Shown piece after piece: positions 1 to 8,907 of a stretch of DNA of 64,000 bases. Within the stretch, counting starts at the first letter, position 1; each line of letters begins with the position of its first letter. A program made the position numbers and the translations under genes. The notes beneath the pieces are model-generated. The model had not been told where the DNA came from and did no database searches. It was given only the letters and a program-made list of their open reading frames with translations. The DNA is from Manihot esculenta (Eukaryota > Streptophyta > Magnoliopsida > Malpighiales > Euphorbiaceae). Where the stretch lies: the NCBI RefSeq assembly GCF_001659605.2, contig NC_035161.2, forward strand, positions 3,168,343 to 3,232,342. Reading direction: 5' to 3'.

Positions 1-1391
1 CCTATAATATTCCAGAATCGCTGAAAAAATCCCGGATTCAGACCATCATCCCCAGGAGATTTCTCTGCCCCCATATCAAAGACTGCTTCACGAACTTCTT
101 CTCTTGTGAAGCCCCGAAGCAGCTCCATATTATCCTCATCAGAGACAGCTCTTGGCAAGTAGTTGAGGATCAACGAAGAATCAGAGGCTTGGGATGTATA
201 CAGCTCCGAGAAGTAGTCAGAAATAACTCCTTGTAGACCATTTTCCCAATTACACCACACACCCTCCTTATTACGCAACTGCTCAAAACTATTTTTCTTT
301 TTCCGCTCAGTGGCTCTAGCATGAAAATATTTTGTATTTCTGTTCCCCTCGCGTAACCACTCAACCTTAGCTCGTTGCTTCCAGAAAATTTCTCGTTGCT
401 GGAGCAGCTCACCAAATCGAGCCTTAGCTTCCAAAAATTTACGCCGATCCTCAGTCCCCCTCTTCCCTCTAAGACGAGCAATCTCTTGTCGACAAGAATC
501 AATACTATCCTTAAACTTACTCTTATAAATCTTCCCCCAACGGTCTAGGGCTCGACTACAAGATGCAAGTTTAGGAATGAGATTCACAGTTTGCAGGTCA
601 TGCCAACAATCCTCCACCAGAGCAACACATTCAGGTTCCTTGACCCAAGCATTTTCAAATCGAAACAATTGAACTCGCCCTCTTCGAACATAAATCCGGA
701 AGGTTAATAATATGGGCAAGTGATCAGAGGAAGATATATCAAGTACAGACGCAGTAGCGTGGCTAAAGAGTTGTTTCCAACTAGCATTAATCATACAGCG
801 ATCAAGCTTAGCTTCAACGTGGTCCCTGCCTTGCCGTCCGTTATCCCAAGTAAACTTATAGCCATCACACTTAATATCCACAAGCCCAGCATGCCCAACT
901 GCCTCCCTAAATCCCTGAATTAGATGATTAGGTTGGCCCAGTCTTCCAACCTTCTCACTAAGCCCCATAATATCATTGTAATCCCCGATGCAGACCCAGG
1001 GTAATGTATTACAGGAGGCTAGATATTTTAATACATCCCACGACAAATTCCTTCGGTTCCTATCAGGCTCCCCGTAAAAACCTGTCAACCGCCAAGGATC
1101 AAGACCAAAAATTCTAACTTCAGCATCAATATATCTAGGTGATGATCCCAATAAATGGATAGCGTCAACACCTTTCCAGAGGAGGGCAAGGCCCCCACTA
1201 CGCCCATGACAATCAACAGCAAAGAAACCATCATAATGCAAAATATTTTTAATTTCCTCAATTTTCAAAGACAAACAAAGAGTTTCAATTAAAAAAATAA
1301 AATTTGGCCGTCTCTCCATAGTAAGCTGTCGAAGGAATTGGACAGCTTTATCATTATTTAGTCCTCGGCAGTTCCAGCTTAAGCAACTCAT
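1..1391 (-). CDS. LINE ORF2, endonuclease/reverse transcriptase, N-terminal part
   Basis: This is a 463-codon frame on the minus strand that I read through without a stop; it is open at the window edge. It starts at an ATG (1391-1389) that overlaps the ORF1 stop codon (ATGA). The N-terminus reads MSCLSWNCRGL, typical of plant LINE apurinic-type endonucleases. The catalytic landmarks of the endonuclease/exonuclease/phosphatase fold are present in order: Glu in FLIETL, Asp and Asn in GDYND, and the terminal SSSDHLP with its His. A linker with FWKQRAK and WLREG follows, then the region before the RT fingers (KSPGDDGLNPGFFQRFW) just before the edge. The RT active site would lie outside. It nicks target DNA and primes reverse transcription in families of this type. 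Confidence 0.9.
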   Translation of the reverse strand, partial: MSCLSWNCRGLNNDKAVQFLRQLTMERRPNFIFLIETLCLSLKIEEIKNILHYDGFFAVDCHGRSGGLALLWKGVDAIHLLGSSPRYIDAEVRIFGLDPWRLTGFYGEPDRNRRNLSWDVLKYLASCNTLPWVCIGDYNDIMGLSEKVGRLGQPNHLIQGFREAVGHAGLVDIKCDGYKFTWDNGRQGRDHVEAKLDRCMINASWKQLFSHATASVLDISSSDHLPILLTFRIYVRRGRVQLFRFENAWVKEPECVALVEDCWHDLQTVNLIPKLASCSRALDRWGKIYKSKFKDSIDSCRQEIARLRGKRGTEDRRKFLEAKARFGELLQQREIFWKQRAKVEWLREGNRNTKYFHARATERKKKNSFEQLRNKEGVWCNWENGLQGVISDYFSELYTSQASDSSLILNYLPRAVSDEDNMELLRGFTREEVREAVFDMGAEKSPGDDGLNPGFFQRFWNII

Positions 1392-2641
1392 TTCTTGCGG
1401 CGGGTCTGGAAACCAGATCCCGCCTTCCCCCCGTTTTTTGAAGCATTGGGTCCCTTGCTTGAATGGTTACTTGTAAAACTAGAATTATCATTAAAAAGAT
1501 TATCATCTTCAATGGGCTCAACATCACCTCCCGATGGGCCAATCTCCTCTCCCTCCAGAGGCTCTCCAAGCCCAGTTCTCCTTCTTTTAGGGTCATTAAT
1601 TTGGATAGAATCATCCAGAATCTCCTCTTCTATCATTGACTTATCTGCATTAACTAAAGAAGGATTCACTTCTTTTAAAACCCCCTCATCCCCGCCTTTC
1701 ATTCCTCCCGAACTATTGGGATTCTTTCCTTTAGCGAGATGGTTGACTCCCTTCGAATCCGCCTTTCCTTTTCCATCACCTCCACCACCAAACCCACATT
1801 CCTTCCCGCCGGTAACCGCCTCCTCCATGCCAGGCTCATCCCGGAGCCATTTCGAACCAATCAAACTATTAGTTCGCCGGTAGCTATCCCGTAAGTGGGG
1901 GCCAAATTTTCTGGGTATGAGAGCACCATTAACACTAACTAGGAGAGGGCAGAATCGTTCTCCATGGCCAATAATCCCACATAAAAAACAGAATGTAGGG
2001 ATTCGTTCATAGGTAAAACTGATACCCATAGCCTCTTTTGTTTTCTCCTTCTTCAGTGTCATCGATTCTTTGATTGGTTTACTGAGATCTAACCGCACTC
2101 TAATCCTCCAATACTCACGCCATTTCATCGTAAAATTTTCTGGGTCTGCCTCGATAAACTCCCCCAACGCATCCCCCAAAGTCTTCATCACACTTTCCGA
2201 GCGAAACCCAGATTTCAGGCCAAAGACCTTTACCCACATATACATATGATTCAGTGGAACATCCCATGGATTCTCAAAATCACCAAGTTTCTCCATTATA
2301 AGAGGATTGTTATTAAAGGTCCAAGGACTCATATCAAGAATCCTATTCATATCGACTTTATGAAAGAACTGGAATACATACAATCCTCCATTGATTTCTC
2401 TCACAGACATCCCCATGGCAGGTTGCATAAGTGCAGCCAAAGTATGCTTCATTGCCGTAAAATTGACCGGTCGAGCGTTTAGGAAACGACCAACAACGCA
2501 AAGGTCAGAATCCCCATACTCCTGCCCCACTTCGTCATCCACAATCACCACACCCTCCTCCTCATCTTCTAGAGTCAAACTAGCCATATCAACAGAGGCA
2601 CGATCCGTCTCCATCCGTTCATCAGCCATAACAGAAGTCAA
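1388..2641 (-). CDS. LINE ORF1 protein, DUF4283 plus zinc knuckle
   Basis: This is a 417-aa open frame, the first ORF of the minus-strand LINE. The N-terminal half matches the DUF4283-type domain of plant LINE ORF1 proteins (FLNARPVNFTAMKHTLAALMQP, then the YVFQFFHKVDMNRIL and PWTFNNNPL blocks). A CX2CX4HX4C zinc knuckle (CFLCGIIGHGERFC) follows at about residues 215-230. The C-terminal third is low complexity and ends in a basic tail (TRRKK), with a DPKRRR block shared with the ORF1 at 40.9 kb. It is expected to bind LINE RNA in a ribonucleoprotein particle. The stop codon overlaps the ORF2 start by one base pattern, ATGA. Confidence 0.9.
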   Translation of the reverse strand: MTSVMADERMETDRASVDMASLTLEDEEEGVVIVDDEVGQEYGDSDLCVVGRFLNARPVNFTAMKHTLAALMQPAMGMSVREINGGLYVFQFFHKVDMNRILDMSPWTFNNNPLIMEKLGDFENPWDVPLNHMYMWVKVFGLKSGFRSESVMKTLGDALGEFIEADPENFTMKWREYWRIRVRLDLSKPIKESMTLKKEKTKEAMGISFTYERIPTFCFLCGIIGHGERFCPLLVSVNGALIPRKFGPHLRDSYRRTNSLIGSKWLRDEPGMEEAVTGGKECGFGGGGDGKGKADSKGVNHLAKGKNPNSSGGMKGGDEGVLKEVNPSLVNADKSMIEEEILDDSIQINDPKRRRTGLGEPLEGEEIGPSGGDVEPIEDDNLFNDNSSFTSNHSSKGPNASKNGGKAGSGFQTRRKK

Positions 2642-2670
2642 CGAGACATACAGAAAACGATAAAACTAAG

Positions 2671-2715
2671 AAACTTGTCACAGAGACAAGACAAAAAACT
2701 TGTCACAGAGACAAG
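2671..2715 (-). repeat. Tandem hairpin repeat in LINE 5' UTR
   Basis: A 22-bp unit (aaacttgtcacagagacaag plus ac) occurs twice, about 25 bp apart. Each unit holds a perfect 6-bp inverted repeat, CTTGTC..GACAAG, with a 5-nt loop (2674-2690 and 2699-2715). It lies 30-75 bp upstream of the ORF1 ATG on the minus strand, so the transcript would carry two identical small hairpins. Confidence 0.75.
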
Positions 2716-3000
2716 ACTTAGCCCGTAGGAATTGAGTTGACACCGATTACTATTAATACCACTAAACTCTATACAAAAATTTACTAACATTTGCAACACT
2801 GCAATTAAATAATAAAAAATAAATTATTTCTTAAAAAATATTTTCTACATGAAATTACTTTTTCAAAAAATAAAGAGTTGAGTTTCAATTTATTTGCAGA
2901 AAAAAATTTTATTTAAAAAATAACTTCTATAAAAAATATTTTTTAATAAAATAATTTATTTTTTATTATTTAATTTTAAAAATAGAAAAGTTAATAAATT

Positions 3001-3022
3001 TATATATATATATATATATATA
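3001..3022. repeat. (TA)n microsatellite
   Basis: An uninterrupted TA dinucleotide run of about 11 units in AT-rich flank. Confidence 0.9.
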
Positions 3023-3203
3023 GTATTGTTAATAAGATTTTTAAAAATCATAAAATTATTTTCTTTAAAAATAGTGTTTTTTAATTATAAAAATATTTTC
3101 TGTTTAATCAATTCTTTCTAGTGCTCTACGCATTAGAAAATGTAAATAGAGAGTAAAACTTTAAACTTTTGAAAAGGAACCATGAAATTAAGTAATAAAC
3201 CTA

Positions 3204-3634
3204 GGGTCGAGTATTCGGTAGGTTAAATTTAAAATTGAATTGAATTAAATAAATTAAAAATTAAAATTTTGGTATTTATAAAATTCGAATTGATTTTGAT
3301 TAGAAATTGAATTGAATCGAATCGATCTGATTCAGTTTGATTCGATTTGATTGATCGGTTTAAATTTTTAATAAAATTTTTTACTTTCTACACTTTATTT
3401 TTTTAATTAAATTAATATGATCTAATCTCTTTAAATTATTAAAAATAATATATTATTATCACTAATCGGTTCAGTTTGATTTTTTGATTTTTTTCAGATT
3501 AAAACTGAATCAAAATAACTAAAAATTTTAAAATTAAAAATCAAATCGAATCAAAATGAATAAAAAATCAAACTGAATTTTTAAATTAATTCAGTTCGAT
3601 CGATTTTTTCGATTTAAATCGAATACTACTCACC
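3204..3634 (+). repeat. MITE-like dispersed repeat, copy 1
   Basis: The ends form imperfect terminal inverted repeats: it starts GGGTCGAGTATTCGG and ends CGAATACTACTCACC. The interior is rich in variants of TTCGATTTGATT and its complement. A homologous copy lies inverted at 8584-8900, sharing the block around AAAATAAYATATTATTAT. It has no coding capacity. This fits a non-autonomous DNA element, but I could not define a TSD, so the class is inference. Confidence 0.6.
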
Positions 3635-5125
3635 TTTTGTTACAAAAGATGTAATGTTTAGAATTAATCAACGAAAAAGATTATGAATTTAATATCCTTG
3701 TTTAGAAACCTAAATGGATGTTTGTTTTATTTAGAGTGTTAATCTGTGATTAGTAGATGTAATGACATGTCATCTAATTTGGATAAGCTTATATAGATTC
3801 AGTTGACAATTTGCAATCTAAGCATATCTGAGATATGGACTCTTCCTTGTAAGATCATCCCTTAAAACCATAATGTCTTATAGAAACTCTACTACATCGT
3901 ATCTAAATTATGTTCTGTCTTTCTATTGTTTATTTCTTCTCTCTACTTTGTCCAATACTTTATGCAAAATCTGATCTGCAGAATCCCAGAAAAAATAAAA
4001 AATAAAAAATTATTATTTGATTCGTGATATAAGAAAATTTATTGATTAACTCTCGATTTTAAAAAAATATATTAAAATATTTTAAAAATTTTAAAAATTT
4101 TATTAATTACGCTATATTAATTTTAGTTGTTGAGTGTTGTAAAAATAAAAAATTATTATTTAATTCATATAATATAGAAAAATTCATTAATTAATCAATT
4201 AATTTTAAAAAAATATATTAATTAATAGCTTCATTAATTTTAGCTATTAAATATTAAATAAAATCTAAAATAAATTCAATATAAAGGCACTAATTAGTAA
4301 ATATTTTTACAAGAATAAAAAATCAATTAATGAATTTCTCCTATTATAAGAATTGAATAATTAAATATTTAACAATTAAATTAATAAAATGACTAATTAG
4401 TATATTGGTTAATACTTTATAATACTTTAATATATTTTTTAAAATTGAAAGATTGATTAATAATTTTTTTTATATTATAAAAATTAAATAAAATAATAAA
4501 ATTTTAAATTATAAAAATTTAAATTTTATTTAATATAGAAAATAATTAGTAAATATTTTTATAAAATTAATGAAATAATTAATAAATTTTTTAATATTAT
4601 AAGGATTAAATAGTAGAAAAATAATAATTAAAACTATATAAAAAGACTGATTAGTAAATTTTTTAAAAATTTAAAAAAATTTTAATATATTTTTTTTAAA
4701 CTAAAAAATCAATTAATTAATTTTCTATACCACAAGTAAATTTTTTTTATAATAATAAAAGAAGATTATATTTATAAATTAATTAAATAAATATATATTT
4801 TTAAAAAATAAATTTAATTCATGAAGATGAAATTTTAAAATTATTAATGACAATCCAGTAAAAGTTATAAAAAAATAATGGTATAATAGAATATATAATA
4901 AAAAAATTAATAGTGTATTTGTTTTCATATATTTTTTAAAATTTTAAAAATCGTTAATTTATTTTTTAAAATTAAATAATTAATTAATAAATTTTCATAT
5001 ATTATGAAAGCTAAATAAAATTAATAAAAAAATGAATTAATAGACTTTTTAAAATTTTAAAAAAATATTTTTAAAATTAATAGGCTAATTAATGAATTTT
5101 TTACATGATCAAACAATAATTTTTT

Positions 5126-5130
5126 ATTAT
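5126..5130. repeat. TSD of solo LTR, left copy (ATTAT)
   Basis: ATTAT directly before the LTR start TGTAATACCC; the same five bases follow the insertion at 7807-7811. Confidence 0.8.
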
Positions 5131-5326
5131 TGTAATACCCGGCTAGATTCCGGCATCGGAATCTCTACCTTCCGGTGGAATCTCCGTTGGAATCTAGAAT
5201 TTCTGAAGATGCCAAAGGCTTCTAGAGGGGTAAAATGTGTTTTCTAAAATGTTTTCACATGATTTCATGGTTTTAAATGAAAATGAAATGAGTTTTGAAA
5301 AGAAAAGACCAAGGAGGCATTTGCCA

Positions 5327-5495
5327 GGTTCGACCGCCGAAAGTGAAGTTCGGCCGCCGAACATGGAAAGGCTTCGGGAGTACTTTTGGGCCTCCGAAAG
5401 TCTTGTTTGAACGAGCCAAGGTTCGGCCGCCGAAAGTCAAGTTCGGCCGCCGAACATGCATGAGTTTAGGGGGCACGTTAGGCCGCCGAAGGAGG
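5327..5495 (+). repeat. GCC-rich dyad cluster upstream of LTR TATA
   Basis: Several copies of the near-perfect palindrome TTCGGC-N-GCCGAA or variants (at about 5331, 5351, 5422, 5442 and 5480). Each contains GCCGCC, the core of the ethylene-response-factor GCC box. The cluster ends just upstream of the TATA box at 5510. Confidence 0.75.
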
Positions 5496-5509
5496 TTTAG
5501 CTGGCCGCC

Positions 5510-5517
5510 TATAAAAG
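5510..5517 (+). promoter_or_regulatory. LTR TATA box
   Basis: TATAAAAG lies downstream of the dyad cluster and about 55 bp upstream of the donor-like CAG|GTGAGT. The equivalent TATAAAAG occurs at the same relative place in all four LTR copies of the nested elements. Confidence 0.65.
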
Positions 5518-6176
5518 GCCCTCAGATCGGAAATGGGCGAGTTTTCTCCCCATTCTCGAGCTCAGGTGAGTTTTTATCCTCCCTTGGCCGTTTTCATCTT
5601 TTTCTTCATCTCCTTCATGTTTTCATGAGTTTTATGGTTATTTTGAAGAGTTTTAACGCTTGGATCAAGGTTTGGAGAGCTTGGAGCTTTTGGAGCTTGG
5701 ATTCTCCACACCTCAAGCTTTGGGTCACACCAGCCTCGATCTTTAAGAGGTAAGTGCGGATCTATGCTTTCTTTTATGTTTCATGAAGTTTTAAGTAAGT
5801 TTTAAGAGGTTTTAATGGTTGAGTATGGGTAGATATGCATGTTAGGAGTTATGTGGGTTTTATGCCCAATGTATGTTTATGTGATGTTATGAAGAAGTTT
5901 TAAGCTAGTTTTTACTTGTGGGAGTGAGTATGCATGATGGGGAGAGAGTATGTGAGATTATGGGTTGTTTTGATGGTTTTGGCCTATGTGGGTCATAAGC
6001 TATCTATGTATGTTTTGAGGTTGTTTTTGGAGTTTAATCTAGTTGTTAAGCTCCTTTGTGCATGGTTAAGGTTTATGCATGTTTTGGTTAAGTTTGGTGC
6101 TTGTTTTGGGGTGTTTGGAAGGTTTGGGAGGCTTGAATGCATGAGAAGCTGAGTTCTGCCCTTCTGGGAAGGACTC

Positions 6177-6425
6177 AGGTTCGGCCGCCGAAAGTGGCTT
6201 CGGCCGCCGAACCTGTCTTTGGATGCATGGTTTGGCCGCCTAACCTTGCCCCCGAAAGTTGAGTTTTGGCTTGAAAGCAGACTTTCGGCCGCCGAAGGAA
6301 GGATTCGGCCGCCGAAAGTGCCTGACTTTCGTCTCTAGAGTGGGACTTTCGGCCGCCGAAGGTGCCGCCGAAGGTGCCCGAGTTTCGTCTCTGGAGGGAG
6401 GGTTCGGCCGCCGAAGGTGCCGCTG
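6177..6425 (+). repeat. GCC-rich dyad cluster downstream of LTR promoter
   Basis: At least six copies of TTCGGCCGCCGAA, with degenerate ones, in 250 bp. They are interspersed with a repeated phrase around TTTCGTCTCTRGAG. The nested LTRs have an equivalent cluster in the same relative position. Confidence 0.75.
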
Positions 6426-7806
6426 AAAGTGCCCTGTCCAGCCTTTTCAAGGTTGTTTTCTATGCATGTTTAAGTGATGTTTTAGAGGGTTTTTGGGGAG
6501 TTGTTTATGAGTTGTTTAGAGTGTGTTGGCACCTCATTCGAGTCCACCTGTGTAGGATCGGACCCGAGGGATCGAGGAGGCCATCAGCGTTAGCAGTTGC
6601 AGAGTCAGTTCAACGTCTGCCAGATGTGAGTAGAACTAAACTTAATCTTTTATATACAAAATCAAATGCCTAAAGCATGTTCATGCATTATGTTTATATG
6701 TAATAGGGTTGATTGCACTAGTTTCACGAATATGGCGCATTGCATTATTTGATGTTGATTCAGGAGGTTTGGACCAAGGCGACTTCAATAGCCCATTTCT
6801 GTCATTGAGTCTTGGGTAAGTCCTTTGAGAGCCGGACAAGTACATATAGGAAAGTCCCTGTGCGCTCTCTGTGGACTAGGTACCCTGTCATGTATGTGAA
6901 AGTCTTGTGTGAGCTCCTTTGGGGGAGCCGGGCACCGACAGAGGGAATTTTGAGGTCATATCCGATCCTTGAGAGTAAAGGATGCTAGCAAAAAGGAACT
7001 CTCAAAAACAATCCGTGGGGAATATTTATCTGCATGAGCCCCGAGACGGACCAGGTTATGTGATTTCTTTGTGTTCTGACGCATTTCATGAGAGCATGTA
7101 ATTAATGAATTGTTTTCTTTGTTTCTACTCACTGGGCTTTTTAGCTCACCCCTCTCCCCTAACCCCAGTTTTGCAGGTCAGAGGTAGTCCAGGAGGACGT
7201 CAAGGGTAAAGGTCATGCTTATGTAATAATATTAGCTTAGTACTTTTAGTGTGGACATGTAATGTATATTGATATATGCTTTGTAAGAGAAGGTATGTAA
7301 AGTATGTTAGAGTTATGTTATGGATTAGTACTGTGCTTGGCCCTAAGACTTGGTTAGTCCATGTTCAATACATGATGTATGTTATGCTAGATGTTGAGTG
7401 GAGTTTGAACTAATCTTGTGGCATGTGTTGTTTACCACGTTATGTTATGAATGAGGACCCTAGTGGAGGTCTTATGTTTGTGGTTTGATGCATGCACAGG
7501 TTAGGTTCTAGTTCTTTGGATGTATCCCAGCTTGATGTATGTTATGTTGACCCGGCTAGAGTTTTGAGGGCTCTAGAAAAGGGGTTTCTTTATGTTTCCA
7601 GTTATGTCGCATACAGGTCAGGCTCGGTTTATACATCATATGTTTCAATTTTTATGTTAAAGTTTTGTTCATGTATGGGATTTGACCAGATGATAGGAGG
7701 TATGTTTGGCTTGCTACGGGTCCCGGCGGCCTTAAGCCGATCTGGATCCTAGCGCCGGTGGCGGTTCGGGCCGTTACAGAGGGGTATCGGTTTCCGGATC
7801 GTTACA

Positions 7807-7811
7807 ATTAT
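7807..7811. repeat. TSD of solo LTR, right copy (ATTAT)
   Basis: Matches 5126-5130. The composition changes from GC-rich LTR to AT-rich flank exactly here, which supports the boundary. Confidence 0.8.
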
Positions 7812-8583
7812 AATATTATATATTTTATAAAAATAATTTAATATTATTTTATGTATAATTATTTATAAAGTTATTTATATCATATTTTAAAAAATAATTT
7901 TAAAAAAATAAATAATAAAAATTAAAAAACTGTTTTTATTTAAAAAGATAGAAATAGTACGTGTCGCACTCTAAATAGTAAAAATAAAAATAGAGTAATT
8001 CTTTTTGTATTTTTCATCAAATAAAAAGTAAAAAACAAAAAATTATAATGAAAATGAATGCATCCTAAAATAATCAAACGGAACTGATTTTTTTTTCTAT
8101 ACTACATTGTTTTATTTTTTTGTATAACTAAATCGCTAACTTCCTTCAAACCCACCCTTTGTTTTCTGCAGAGACTTCTCCTCAACTGCATCTTCTTCTT
8201 CGTTTTCTTCTTCTCCTACTCGGCTTCTATTTCTTCATTTTCTTCTTTTTATTTTCAACCTTCTTTTTCTATATTTACAAAGCTCTTATGTTGAATTTAA
8301 TTAAAATATCAAACAATTTTAAGTTTCTAATATCAAAAAATAATAATAATAAATTATATCTAAAAATATAAATATAAAATCAAATTTTCAGTTTCATATA
8401 ATTTTGCTGATATAATTTCAATCGAATACCTAATAAGGAATTAGAACTGAACTGAAATAATAATTATAAATTCAGTTCAGTATAATTTAATTCGGTTCTA
8501 TAAGTAATAAATTTTTCTCATTTTTAGTATAATATAGTTTTTCAATTTGGATTGAGACCCAAGAACAGTTGCACAACAGTATT
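7812..8583. other. AT-rich intergenic DNA, no gene seen
   Basis: About 770 bp of AT-rich sequence with a C/T-rich stretch near 8160-8270 but no coding signal or recognisable element. Confidence 0.6.
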
Positions 8584-8900
8584 TGAGTATTTGGTTTAAA
8601 TTGAAAAATTGATCGAACCGAATTAATTTAAAAATTCGATTTGATTTTTTATTCATTTTAATTCGATTTGATTTTTAATTTTAAAAAATTTGATTATTTC
8701 GGTTCGATTTTAATTAGAAAAAATTTTAAAAAATCGAATCAAACCGAATAGTAATAATAATATGTTATTTTTAATAATATAAATGAATTAGATCATATTA
8801 AAATTAAAATCAATTCGATTCGATTTTTATAAATGTTAAAATTTCAATTTTTAGCTTATTCGATTCAGTTCGATTTTGAACCCAACCTACCGATTCAGCT
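8584..8900 (-). repeat. MITE-like dispersed repeat, copy 2 (inverted)
   Basis: Reverse-complement homologue of the repeat at 3204-3634, sharing the AACATATTATTATTACTATTCGG-type centre and the TCAAATCGAATTAAAATGAA-type flank. Its right end lies about 10 bp from the stop codon of the minus-strand gene at 8908, so it forms that gene's immediate 3' flank. Confidence 0.6.
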
Positions 8901-8907
8901 TACTCTT

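Larger units (their letters stand above)
1..2745 (-). mobile_element. L1-type LINE, 5' half, runs off the left edge
   Basis: Minus-strand non-LTR retrotransposon with a short 5' UTR, ORF1 (zinc-knuckle protein) and ORF2 (endonuclease then reverse transcriptase). Both ORFs are open wherever they can be read. ORF2 is still open at base 1, so the rest of RT and the 3' end lie outside the window. The 5' boundary is not exact: recognisable LINE sequence fades around 2745, where AT-rich DNA starts. The organisation matches the plus-strand LINE at 40.9 kb, so both belong to one lineage. The lack of internal stops suggests a fairly young copy. Confidence 0.88.
2746..5125. other. AT-rich intergenic DNA, no gene seen
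   Basis: About 2.4 kb of very AT-rich sequence with no coding signal. It contains a short (TA)n run at 3001-3022, a MITE-like repeat at 3204-3634 and many degenerate runs of A/T with imperfect internal repetition between 4000 and 5100. No gene or RNA is supported here. Confidence 0.7.
5131..7806 (+). mobile_element. Solo LTR of a Ty3/gypsy family, plus sense
   Basis: The sequence starts TGTAATACCCGGCTAGATTC and ends CGGATCGTTACA, bordered by the 5-bp repeat ATTAT. It is the same LTR family as those at 43.9-63.9 kb (shared start, GCC-rich dyads, TATA region, splice-like motifs and GGCGCTAG..CCGGGACCC block) but clearly diverged from them. There is no internal region and no second LTR, as expected after LTR-LTR recombination. 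The family-typical LTR end is at 7778 (GGGCCGTTACA). A further 28 bp starting GAGGGGTATCGG precede the TSD and resemble the GAG spacer plus tRNA-Met primer site. Short open frames inside it are translations of the dyad arrays and are not genes. Confidence 0.88.

Noticed and set aside
1395..1883. 162-aa plus-strand frame and other frames opposite the LINE ORF1
   Set aside because: Shadow of the minus-strand ORF1, which has the domain matches.
5295..5753. Open frames in the LTRs giving repeated PPKVKFGRRT / FGGRT-like peptides (also at 6362, 44999, 45684, 52544, 54633, 55233, 62331, 63525)
   Set aside because: They are translations of the TTCGGC-N-GCCGAA dyads in several frames and both strands, with no start context or conservation as protein.
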